From Diprion similis (taxonomy: Eukaryota > Arthropoda > Insecta > Hymenoptera > Diprionidae), in contig NC_060110.1 in assembly GCF_021155765.1 (NCBI RefSeq), positions 24,264,001 to 24,328,000 on the forward strand: a stretch of 64,000 bases of DNA, given 5' to 3'. Positions 40,301 to 48,679 of this stretch are shown here, piece after piece (within the stretch, counting starts at the first letter, position 1; the number at the start of each line of letters is the position of its first letter). Position numbers and translations under genes: made by a program. Under the pieces are notes generated by a model. The model was not told the DNA's origin, did no database searches, and saw nothing but the letters and a program-made list of their open reading frames with translations.

Positions 40301-42971
40301 CGAAAGTTCACAATTCCATTGTTAATTTTTGAATTAAGTACAAAAAACCTTCTCCACCAACAACAAGACAAAGCACGGCTGACGATCGGATAAAGTAATA
40401 TACCAAAAAGGGGATCGAAATGTGAGGTACCATTCGGCCGTAAAGTAAAGTGATAGGAACGCGTGCAGAAACGCTAACCGAGAGAAAAGAAAGTCGTGCG
40501 AGCGACACTCGTAACAAGTTGATTATCCAACGTGCTGAACTCCAGCGATAAATAACCAATCGCGATTTATAGTCTATAGCTACCTTATGCCTGCCTGCCT
40601 CATCCACACCGACGACGGCGTCAGGTATAACGTAAAGATACTTTGATACTGTGTACGAAGCGACGTAGCCGTGGGCATAAAATGAGCTCTGGATCTCATC
40701 CTTTCGACGGATCCCCGGAGGGTGAGCCAAAATCTATTGGACCCGTGGATCGGGACGAGATCAGGGCTCGTCCCAGCTGTCTGGTGAATTTTAAGTCGAG
40801 TCAAGCACGTGATACGTTCCGTTATTCTTTGCTGCAGAACAACGGAGGCTCCGTCGCTATGAACTCGGAACACATAATCATCATCCTGGTCGTATTCTCC
40901 CTGATAATGTTCGGCATGAGCTTCGCGTTCGTCTTCAACTGCGTCCGGAAGCTGATCAGAGACCACAGGATAATCCAGGTGAGGACTAACAGAGGTTACG
41001 AAAAGGCTCGTCCAATTTGTTTTCAGCTTTTTCCGCAGCCAATTAGAAGCTCAGGGAAGCTTCCTGTTTGAAGGAGCGTAATTGAAAATAAGAATCCCGA
41101 GACTCTTCAGCTGTTTCAACCAACTTCCGCCTGTTCTCCGGGCTTTTCTTTGTTCCTTTTTTTTTTCGTTTTTTAAAGTATATACATTTATCGGAAATTC
41201 GGGGAAACGCGCAGAGCTCATCACAATGAGATGAAAGAGGGATGAGAATTTCTTTGAAATTTTCCTCTTCAAGTTGCCCGAGAACGCGGAACACAGTGAA
41301 CTCGAAAATTAAAATTTGCAATTTCGCATCGCGAGTTCAGCTCGCTATAAAAACCCCGTCAACTTTCGTCTGAATTTTAAAACGTTCGTGCATCCGTCGG
41401 CGTATTAATTTATACGTCGGGTGGATGTTCGACTGACGCAGTAAGCGAAGCAATCAAATCGCAAATCGGCCACTCTGCTCATACTCAATTAGTTGAGATT
41501 TCAGTCCCTGTATGTTTCACGTCCAGCTGAATCTCGGTATTCGAAATCCTGTATTTGCAAATATATGAGTCGGTCCCGGCAGCAATCACTTGCCCATTAG
41601 CGAGCACGGCATATTCGTTAATTGAAGTCTCAAGGCTTCTTCGTTATACCGGAACCGGAACTCGAAAGCAATATCATTCTGACCGGTGATTTCAAATCTC
41701 TAGAGTAAATTGATCGGTCAGTATCACGTCGTCTACGAAATATTCTGGGAATAATTCTCGCCAGTAAATGGGGATATTTTATTTGGTAAAACTGGATAAT
41801 GTCAGTCGTTTGTCCTTTTCCACATTTTAATAAAATACAATAAAATTAGAGAATATATATATAGGTAAGTTTATGCTGATATTATGCTGAGTGATTACTG
41901 AATAACTTTTATGACAATAGCAGGGTTCGAGACTTTTGAATATATTCCTTGAACGAGTCATTCTATACCGTAGTATACAGAACTGAGTTACTCGTCATGA
42001 TTATTCAGTTATTTATCCTCGAAAATTGACGAGCTGATTGAAAATCAAGATTCGCGGTGGTGGCGCGACGTCAAGAGCCCGCCGCACTTTCGAATTTATT
42101 CCTCCATACTTGTTTTTAATTCCGCACTCGCTTCTAATTGTTTCCTCCGCAGGAGCACATCCGTCAGTCGCGGGAGAACCGTCTGGACGAAATCGGTCGT
42201 AAAACAACGCCATGTCCTCTGTCGTCGACACGAGTCGACTCCTGCGATCATCGAGGATCCAGCGAGTCTCCGAGCCTGGAAGTGGCGCCAAGCAAAGAGC
42301 TGCTTCCGCCGCCAACGACAGGTTCCTCCTGCGCCTTGATGGGGCACGATTACGCCCGAGAGCTGCTGGCAAGGGAGACAGACTACTCGGCTATGGAGAT
42401 AAACGACATCCACCGCAGCAACAACGCGAGCAACGCGACCCAGGAACGGCTTCAGGAGTCGAGCGAGGAGCCCGAGACTCGCGACAACGCTTGCCAGACG
42501 AGGGAAAGCCTCTTCGACGGCGCTCCGATACCCCGGAGGACGACTTCCGGTTCCCACTGCTCCGGATGTGGCTGCAGTCCCAGCGCCACCTGCACCCGCC
42601 ACAGCGCCCTCATCCCACCCCCGCCCCACGGCTGGTCCCTCCACGACCCCCGGTTCCCCGAACCTCCGGACTACCTCTGCAGCTACCAGCGATTCCAGAG
42701 CCCGAAGCCGGGTAACCGCGAGCCTTTCCACTCCCCCGGGAAGTTCTCCCGGCAGAGCACCATTGACTCGGGAACGACCGGGACGACCGCCGGGTCCCAG
42801 CACTCCTCGGGGAGCGCTCCCTCCAACCAAACCACCGCTGGTACGCCGACCTCCAGGCGCAACGACCCCAGGTATCGGGCCGAGGCCGTCATCGAGCTGC
42901 CCGAACTCGAGCGCCGGCCCTTCAGCATCGAGAGCACCAAGAGCGCCCCCGACGTTATCGCGACCCACTGA
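11050..42971 (+). CDS. Neto: Neto (neuropilin and tolloid-like), eight coding exons, 772 aa
   Basis: Neto proteins are single-pass membrane proteins that bind ionotropic glutamate receptors of kainate type and control their clustering and gating. In Drosophila Neto is essential at the neuromuscular junction. The exons are 11050-11104, 26023-26547, 36682-36942, 37673-37827, 37915-38161, 38812-38927, 40838-40978 and 42153-42971 (2319 nt). Domains are signal peptide 1-19, prodomain about 20-159, CUB1 about 160-275 (Cys160, 188, 216, 238), CUB2 about 289-407 (Cys289, 321, 348, 370), LDLa 416-452 with six Cys, transmembrane helix 466-486 and cytoplasmic tail 487-772. The order CUB-CUB-LDLa-TM is diagnostic. 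N-glycosylation sequons occur in both CUBs and the LDLa. Every junction is GT..AG and phase-consistent. Introns 1 and 2 are 14.9 and 10.1 kb, while intron 4 is only 87 bp. Confidence 0.93.
13118..13520. mobile_element. AT-rich inverted-repeat element with ATCGATT motifs
   Basis: The left end reads CCAAAAATAATCGA and the right end, on the opposite strand, CCAAAATAGTAATCGA. Inside both ends are clusters of TTAATCGA and TCGATT in opposite orientations. No target duplication is clear, so the boundaries are approximate. It is consistent with an old MITE. Confidence 0.45.
14854..14886. repeat. (CTC)n microsatellite
   Basis: About ten near-perfect CTC/CTT triplets in Neto intron 1. Confidence 0.9.
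16889..17141 (-). repeat. Dispersed ~255-bp repeat, copy 1 (inverted)
   Basis: Read on the - strand, this shares long stretches with 53641-53897 and 62459-62713. Shared blocks include TGTCACTTTGCAATG, CTGACAGCTGACC, ACTTAGGTTATGTGGTGA, AAAATGG and the end GACATTTTC. It sits in Neto intron 1. A short ORF across it is a by-product. Confidence 0.85.
19299..19325. repeat. (CTTTT)n microsatellite
   Basis: Five tandem CTTTT units in Neto intron 1. Confidence 0.9.
24211..24236. repeat. Short tandem repeat of ATACCTT
   Basis: Three to four copies of the heptamer ATACCTT, in Neto intron 1. Confidence 0.75.
25627..25868. mobile_element. Foldback element upstream of Neto exon 2
   Basis: Two inverted arms of about 48 bp, 25627-25675 and 25817-25868, share GTAATGGAT, TGGAATTGT, GGTCAAT and AAGTACGTCACATCAT. 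The outer ends are decayed and no target duplication is visible. It ends about 155 bp before the exon 2 acceptor. Confidence 0.65.
26023..26547 (+). CDS. Neto: Neto exon 2: prodomain and start of CUB1
   Basis: Encodes residues 19 (part) to 194 (part). A Ser/Gly-rich prodomain contains RSIAKR at residues 64-69, a candidate furin-type cleavage site. CUB1 begins at Cys160 in NDCDSFAIGKPEKQEF and continues with YSPNWPDNYPNQTDC. Acceptor TTTCAG/CC, donor ACAG/GTAGGT. Confidence 0.9.
28275..28311. repeat. (AG)n microsatellite
   Basis: About 18 AG units. It generates Arg-Glu and Leu-Ser repeat ORFs on the two strands that are not genes. Confidence 0.95.
34390..34413. repeat. (GA)n microsatellite
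   Basis: About 12 GA units in Neto intron 2. Confidence 0.95.
36682..36942 (+). CDS. Neto: Neto exon 3: rest of CUB1
   Basis: Starts with ADKGMLLKLDFRDRF and contains GCRFDFLEVRDG, HWCGK and YLWLRFHSDENIEYGGF, all CUB signatures. Open sequence continues upstream of the acceptor, but homology starts precisely at CCAG/CG. Donor GGATA/GTAAGT. Confidence 0.92.
37064..37189. mobile_element. 126-bp unit with perfect 21-bp inverted ends
   Basis: The arms at 37064-37084 and 37169-37189 are exact inverted copies (core GGCATGCCCGTAAACCG) and are followed inward by T-rich/A-rich complementary tracts. It is probably a tiny MITE. Confidence 0.75.
37196..37406. repeat. 211-bp nested palindrome
   Basis: Outer arms 37196-37221 and 37382-37406 share GGGCATTGAAAAG inverted. 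Inside are GATGCGCA/TGCGCATC and a 12-bp perfect palindrome, TGCGGAATAAAG against its complement, centred at 37327. It directly follows the 126-bp unit. Confidence 0.75.
37673..37827 (+). CDS. Neto: Neto exon 4: start of CUB2
   Basis: Encodes residues 281 (part) to 332, including PEPESCMINKTGF and GVALDCMWSVNVEAGWK. The frame joins exon 3 as A/AG (Lys281). Donor AAG/GTAGTT, phase 0. Confidence 0.9.
37915..38161 (+). CDS. Neto: Neto exon 5: rest of CUB2
   Basis: Encodes IQLSFTKFKLQRPNEC, FVDIFGE, NFCGSTADL and TLYLRYYAEPRALNSTF, a typical CUB second half with a conserved Cys pair. It follows an 87-bp intron. Donor TCGA/GTGAGT. Confidence 0.92.
38162..38811 (+). other. Neto intron 5
   Basis: 650 bp of AT-rich intron in which nothing notable is seen. 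Confidence 0.7.
38812..38927 (+). CDS. Neto: Neto exon 6: LDL receptor class A domain
   Basis: Encodes CREGEFDCDDARC, INDTLKCNGNDNC and EEPATCG. Six cysteines at 416, 423, 428, 435, 441 and 452 define the LDLa. The usual final SDE calcium motif is changed to RFRTDEE, as expected of a divergent Neto LDLa. Donor GGG/GTGAGC, phase 0. Confidence 0.92.
38928..40837 (+). other. Neto intron 6
   Basis: 1.9 kb. The ORFs present are short and AT-driven. No exon or repeat family is recognised. Confidence 0.6.
40838..40978 (+). CDS. Neto: Neto exon 7: transmembrane helix
   Basis: Encodes NNGGSVAMNSEH, then the hydrophobic helix IIIILVVFSLIMFGMSFAFVF, then the basic stop-transfer NCVRKLIRDHRIIQ. Both junctions are phase 0. 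The donor is CAG/GTGAGG, and the frame stays open into the intron. Confidence 0.92.
40979..42152 (+). other. Neto intron 7, open at its 5' end
   Basis: The first 90 bases extend the exon 7 frame by 30 codons (VRTNRGYEKARPICF...GKLPV) to a TGA at 41069-41071. Retention, or polyadenylation inside this intron, would give a short-tailed receptor. The remainder is AT-rich. Confidence 0.5.
42153..42971 (+). CDS. Neto: Neto exon 8: cytoplasmic tail and stop
   Basis: Encodes 272 residues from EHIRQSRENRLDEIGRK to PDVIATH, then TGA. The tail is Ser/Pro/Thr-rich and disordered, with an early Cys-rich patch (GSHCSGCGCSPSATC). High GC keeps two other frames open (see rejected items), but only this frame continues the transmembrane exon in phase. 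Confidence 0.88.
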   Translation, partial: EHIRQSRENRLDEIGRKTTPCPLSSTRVDSCDHRGSSESPSLEVAPSKELLPPPTTGSSCALMGHDYARELLARETDYSAMEINDIHRSNNASNATQERLQESSEEPETRDNACQTRESLFDGAPIPRRTTSGSHCSGCGCSPSATCTRHSALIPPPPHGWSLHDPRFPEPPDYLCSYQRFQSPKPGNREPFHSPGKFSRQSTIDSGTTGTTAGSQHSSGSAPSNQTTAGTPTSRRNDPRYRAEAVIELPELERRPFSIESTKSAPDVIATH

Positions 42972-43067
42972 CGGCGGAGCGCCGGGGGTGAGTGGGAACC
43001 TTACCGAAGGCGGCATCCCCGACGCGTCAGCGTCGCCACCCAGAGCTCCCTCGACGACGACGACGAG

Positions 43068-43098
<31 letters not shown>

Positions 43099-43121
43099 GG
43101 GCTCGTCGAGACGGCTCCTGA
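42972..43121 (+). other. 49-codon in-frame extension after the Neto stop
   Basis: After the TGA, which is followed by C, the Neto frame stays open to a second TGA at 43119-43121. The predicted extension contains YRRRHPRRVSVATQSSLDD followed by an Asp/Glu run. It could be translated by stop-codon readthrough, or reached by an alternative splice from CCCAG/GTATCG (42871/42872) to the AG at 43029-43030, which would keep frame. It may also simply be 3' UTR. Confidence 0.35.
43052..43097. repeat. (GACGAG)n short tandem repeat
   Basis: GAC/GAG triplets in tandem. They encode the Asp/Glu run in the possible Neto extension frame. Confidence 0.9.
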
Positions 43122-44293
43122 TACTCCACCGCGCCGTTCTATCCCACCTGGCCAAGACGAGGCAACGATCAAGAACGCGAGATTGTCGACGGCTTTCGGA
43201 GGGGGGATCAGGTCGGCGCTGCCGTTCGATTTTGAAATTCACTGCCGTTGTAGGGTAATTGGTATCGAGGGGCTATTTGGAACTTTCAAAATCGCGAACT
43301 ACTACATGTCGAGCGATTCCTAGGAAATCGTTTGAGAATCGTTCGAAGTCGCTGAAAATTGATGAAAATACGAGTTGAAATCATTGACAACCCAAGCAGA
43401 GATAATAGTATGAAATTCGATCTGGAATCGGTTGAAATCGGCCAAAATCGTTTGAATATTTTCAAAATTGAAATATTTTCTGGTCGGCTGAAGTTGCTGT
43501 TACTTAATCTGCGAGTTTTTATAGCCCCTCGGTTGGTACGCCTGCTGCATCGAAGACACGTCAGTGAAGATCTTCATTTCCGTTTGACGTACGTCGCAGG
43601 AAAGTCGGGGGAATTTTTTCTTTTACGAAAAATGAATACCATGTTTTTGGGTGAACCGTTTTTTGGAGGATCTCGATGTGACAAATTATAAATACATGTG
43701 ATAGCGGTAGGTAGAAGAATTTTACTATATGACGGAAAGAAGGATCGTTTTATACGGATCAAAACTCTTAGAGGTGTATAGTAATAACGAACTTCCATTT
43801 AAAAATTCGATGCCGCAGATGATTTCATTTTTGTTTACTTTATCGTGGCTCTTTTAAATCCGGTATAACATATTTTATAGCATTAAACGAGCTGTTTTGA
43901 ATATCAAGAACTTGGTTGGAGTTAGGCATTTGCTTCAAAGGTTCCATTTCACGGAAAAATTGCTGGAAACAACAATCCAATACATATCTTTGTAAAGAAA
44001 CACACACGAAAGTATGATGTAGGTGTGTCTTTTTTCAACGCTAAAAATTGTCGCACGTATTTTCACCCTCCTGCCTAATTGTTAGTCCTTAATTCCTTTC
44101 TTCCTTCCTTCTTCAGCTCGAAAAATTTACATTTCCGTGTACTACAAATATTGCATCACATTCACATTAGGCTTCGCTCTATCGTAATATCATTTATAAT
44201 GCACGTTGACAAACTTTGAAACGTCTTTATATTTCATACTTTGTAATCTATGTATATGTATATGTATAATAAGCATGTAATTGTAATACTGTA

Positions 44294-44323
44294 ATATATA
44301 TATATATATATATACTTAACTGA
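44294..44323. repeat. (TA)n microsatellite
   Basis: A run of about 14 TA units in the probable Neto 3' UTR. Confidence 0.9.
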
Positions 44324-45058
44324 TTAGGATGACTATTTTTTCATCATGACTCTCTAATAGCCGCGTATACGTATACGTATAATCTCAAGAGTTTAAAGTC
44401 TACGCGCGTTTCAGAATAACGGTGTTGCATTTATGTGTATATATTTTACCAACATTAGGTCTGCGTAATAATTTATGTGGATAATTAATGTGAATTACAC
44501 GCAAGCTTGAAAAAAAAATCACGGAATATTTGGTAATCGTATTCTCTGATCTATTCGTTGCAGTTTTTTAGCAGTTATACTTGCACCACGAAAAGAGCTT
44601 AAGATCTTAAGCCAATTGTAAGCTGGAACGCGCGTAGCCAGTTTCCGTACGACCAAGAATAATCAATTTATAGTCAATTACGTACCAAATATGTTCTGTA
44701 AGGTGTACAAATGATGAAACGTGCGTCTCATTATTGCGACTTATGTATAATACGTGTATAAAGAAATGATAATGGTGGTGAAAAATCAGTAAATAGATAA
44801 CGAACATCCGCGATATTAATGTACGAGGCTTTTCACGCCAGCCAACAATGGCTCACGTTCTTCTCTCTTCGACGTATATCGGATATTTTCTTTTTTCATA
44901 AAATTTAATCTTCGGGTTGAATAATTCATCGACCCAACAGCTATATATTTAATTCTACGACCTCGAATATTGACGAATTATAAAAAGACTCGCTCATCCT
45001 TCGTCAATTCTCGTTTTATCTAAAACCACTTTACAATTAATGATCGTCTCTCATCCGT

Positions 45059-45078
45059 GGGGGGGGGGGGGGGGGGGG
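45059..45078. repeat. Poly-G run of 20
   Basis: Twenty consecutive G. Length is likely variable and prone to sequencing error. Confidence 0.9.
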
Positions 45079-45471
45079 AGGATCAATTTTTTATTGTACA
45101 CTGAAAAGCCTCATCAGATATATATATACATAAATACGATAAAATACATGAATAAGTTGTACTTGATTACACGCTGGTATAATATAATAAAATAATGTTA
45201 CACGTAACATAAACTAAACAGAAAATTGTGATGTACACATTTGTATATAAAATAATAAACTACGTGTAGAAAAGAGAAAAAAGAAAAATATGAAAAATGA
45301 TTGAGAATGAAAGGGGGAAAAAACAATTCCGCTAGAAAAAAAGAATCATGTGTATATTACAATATAAAAATGTATAAGATACATGCATATTCGTGAAACA
45401 GCAGCCAGAGATCAAGATAATAAACGGAATAATTTTCAAACACATGAAGACCAGCGATCCTTTTCTTTTCT

Positions 45472-45477
45472 AATAAA
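45472..45477 (+). terminator. Poly(A) signal candidate AATAAA, Neto
   Basis: The last of a group of canonical signals (others at 45254-45259 and 45419-45424), about 2.5 kb after the stop. Assignment to Neto is by position only. Confidence 0.3.
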
Positions 45478-48475
45478 TTATCTCCTTAATATCCCGCCCA
45501 AAACGTTTTTCAAACTCCGAAAGTTAAGGAATAGACTTCCATAGTTGTTTTTTTTTTTTTTTTTAATCGACTCGATAAAAAAAAAATGCTCAACTTTGCC
45601 GATATTTTAAAATATTTAAACAATCAATTATGGTTAGGAAAACAAAAATATCTTTTTCCGGGATCCTTAAACGATACCTAGATATTTTTTTTATATTTTT
45701 AGGACTCAATCTTGCAGCAGGATATCACTTCTTTAGAGCTGGGGTCAATTTCCCCCAGTGAGGTCGTTATGCGGTTCTACCGACGTCTCACCAATTAGGG
45801 TTAGAAATCACGCTTTTATACTTAATTCGGATAAATACTGAATAAGCATCAATTATAATCGACGAGTAATGGCAAAACACCGGTCATTACGCATATTCGC
45901 GAACAAAAAAACCGAGCTGGAGCAAAAAAAGATCCTGAAAGTCTGATAAAGGAGTTTAAAACCGGAAATGGCGGCAGCCATTCATCCGCAAGTGATCGCC
46001 TCTCGATAAACCATTCAGAGTGCAATCCTCAGTTCCCCTTTTTCCTAATTCCTGGCTCTTTACGGCGGAGCTGAAGGGACCAATTCGAACTCACCCCGAA
46101 ATAAAAGGGAGAGAAAGCTTTGGACTCGGGGGCTGCACAGGGAGGCCATTTGTCAAGGCTTTGTACACACGGAAATATGCGTATATAATTGTCATACTAT
46201 ACCCGCCTCCGCACTTAGACTCACAATCAATCCACGGTTCGCCACTTAACTCCCAAATAGAATCCGACGGTTCGTTGTCCTCCACTTTTTCCCCGTCAAT
46301 TTCTCGACCTGCTGCAGATTCTGCTGAATTTTGCAGGGGAGCCGCGAATTATTCGAGGGTCCTCCGTAATTTGCAGACTCGCGGCGGGTAAATTGTCAGG
46401 TGCGTAATTGTCGAACGTGACTTCGATATCGGTTCGCTAATTTTGGGTCACGGCACGTAGATGGACCTCCATGTTACGCCGCAACCCTGCTTCTTCATAT
46501 TCACAGGATCACCTTGTACCCATCGATATATCAGCAACTAGGCCGTATTGACGACACGGTAAGTTTCATTATTTAAAAAAAACAAATACGAGCAGAAAAC
46601 GTTGACTGATCTAAGAAAAACTAGACAGTCCTGCAACTTTCTGCTTATTTTTTCAGAGAATTTGGAAATTTTGTGAATAAGTTATCTCAAAATCTGGACA
46701 TTTTTAAATTAAACCGCAATATTTGCGATTGAAGTTCTCATCCGTATAAGAAATCCATCGACCAACAATGAGCATGTATACCTATATATTCTAAGTTATC
46801 ATACCGACTGTATAGAAGAAAATTATGACCCCAATTTCTTCGCCACCAGGCTCGAGCTTCCGCCGACCCGTAGTTTTCTTTGAATCATTTTCCGGCCTGT
46901 GTATAAAAATTGTAAATTAGGTGGAAGAGATAAAAAAAAGCGAAGTGGTTAGGGGCCAGGTCTGAGCACGTAAAACTCGTTTGTCTTCGTTAGGCTATTC
47001 AGCTTTGTTGGTGCTGCTGAATTGTCCAGCGTATTAATTTTACCCTCCGCAAATGAGGCCTTTGGCTTTTCACCCCATCTCAAAGGCCATGGAAAATTAC
47101 GTGTATGGATTATCACTGTGCGTATACAGGTGAGCATTTCGCGCCGCATTCTCGTCTCGGAATCTAGCAATTGCGAGCGAAATTCGAGAGATCGGCACTT
47201 ATAGCCGGATAAACTTACAGCGTCCCGCTATCGCTTCTGCAAGCTCGTTTAAACTCTCATCATCCACCTCCTTCGTGCACATTCTCGGCTCAAGACCCGA
47301 CTCGGAATTAGTCCGAGCACGGAACGAAGTCTCGTTGAGACTTTATTCCGTAAAATCGAATCACTGGCAATTGAAATTTCGCCAACCATTTTCGTTCGCC
47401 CTCCACAATTACATTGCAGAGACCATACAAGGGGCGAACTTCTTTCGAAATTGGTACCAATTTACATACGTACAATTCGATAGTTTCCTTCTTTCTCGTG
47501 TTCAGCTCGAGAGAATTCGTGTTGAATTTAATAATATTTGACAAACTACACACGTACAGATTTTTTCCTTCTGCGTTTTCTCAAGTGATTGTCAAAAGTG
47601 AAGTCAAAAGCGACTTTCTGTCTATGGGAATATCTCTTATCATTGTGTTTATAGATACTACAGATATTTGAATACCTAAAGGTGACAGGCATAGCTAAGT
47701 TAAAACGATTTGTCTTGCACATCGAACGCTAATTTTATTCATTGCTATTCGAAATCGCGATCAGTGGGGTCTGAGCAATATCGGGAAATAGCTGCCGGCG
47801 GTTTTCAGACGCTATGCAGTGGCTAGACGTGACTAATTACAAGCTCTGTCGATGACTAAGGGCGCGAAAACCGGAGAAACTTAACGCTGCACAAAAGCAA
47901 CGGACAATAGGTTGTTATTAAGGTGCATCTGGAGTGCAAACTTGGCTGGGTTATTACGGAGATCTATGCGCATCGCAAAAGGTGCAGCGCCTACCGAGCC
48001 GATATATAACCTAATTAGGTACTATATACACGAAGGTGCGCCCGGACGCATTAAGCAAATGTTCCATAAGCTTGACTAATGACAGGGCTGGATTATTTCA
48101 TACCGCCATGAAACGCCATCCTGCAGGAATTCTTCATTTTATTTTAATTGGTTCTAACATTGGTTCGCATTGCTTATACATATATATATATATATATAAT
48201 ATGTGTTCGTACGAGGCATAAACTGTCCATTTTTTTCAATCAAGCGAGCATACCGGATCCAAAAAAGCTGTCTAACCTTATAAATTTTCTAATTTCAAAC
48301 GGTGATTTTTCGTTGTTACCTCGCGCCTCTCGCGAGGATTAATTTTAATATGAAAAAACGGAGCGCGCTGATGTCGATACGTAATTATCGAGGCTTGCCG
48401 TATATTAGTACTACATTTTATTCTTTCACGCCGTTGATGATTCGGAGTAAATATACATATATATATGTACACAAA
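45478..48475. other. Intergenic, no gene seen
   Basis: Mixed AT-rich and moderately GC-rich sequence. The 123-codon ORF at 46020-46391 has no recognisable features. Homopolymer A/T runs occur near 45547-45590. Confidence 0.4.
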
Positions 48476-48679
48476 GGGATTTCCGATAACGACTGCATAG
48501 TTCGTCGTCTAATAAAATTTAATGCGCACGCGCTATAATCTAATTCCCTAAATTCACAACTGTTAAAAGTCTTGAGGTTATAGACAGTTGGTTGCCCTGG
48601 CTAACGCCCGCCATCGGAATGTAGCGCATGCGCATTAAATTTTAGCAGATGACGGAGAATGCAGTCGTTAGAAATCCAC
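48476..48679. mobile_element. ~200-bp inverted-repeat MITE
   Basis: The arms (48476-48538 and 48619-48679) share GGATTTC, AACGACTGCAT, TCGTC and AAAATTTAATGCGCA, ending in GCGCTA, in opposite orientation. The unique centre is about 80 bp. No target duplication is clear. Confidence 0.7.

Larger units (their letters stand above)
43122..45477 (+). other. Probable Neto 3' UTR
   Basis: AT-rich after 43.3 kb, with no further coding exon. Several AATAAA signals occur between 45254 and 45477. The transcript could end earlier. Confidence 0.4.

Noticed and set aside
42096..43172. 358-codon ORF on the - strand
   Set aside because: It lies opposite the GC-rich Neto tail exon, is Gly/Val/Leu-rich, has no recognisable domain, and is explained as the antisense shadow of that exon.
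42568..43323. 251-codon + strand ORF in another frame
   Set aside because: Pro/Ser/Thr/Arg-rich product of the +1 frame of GC-rich coding sequence and a (GACGAG)n repeat. It is not in phase with the Neto transmembrane exon.
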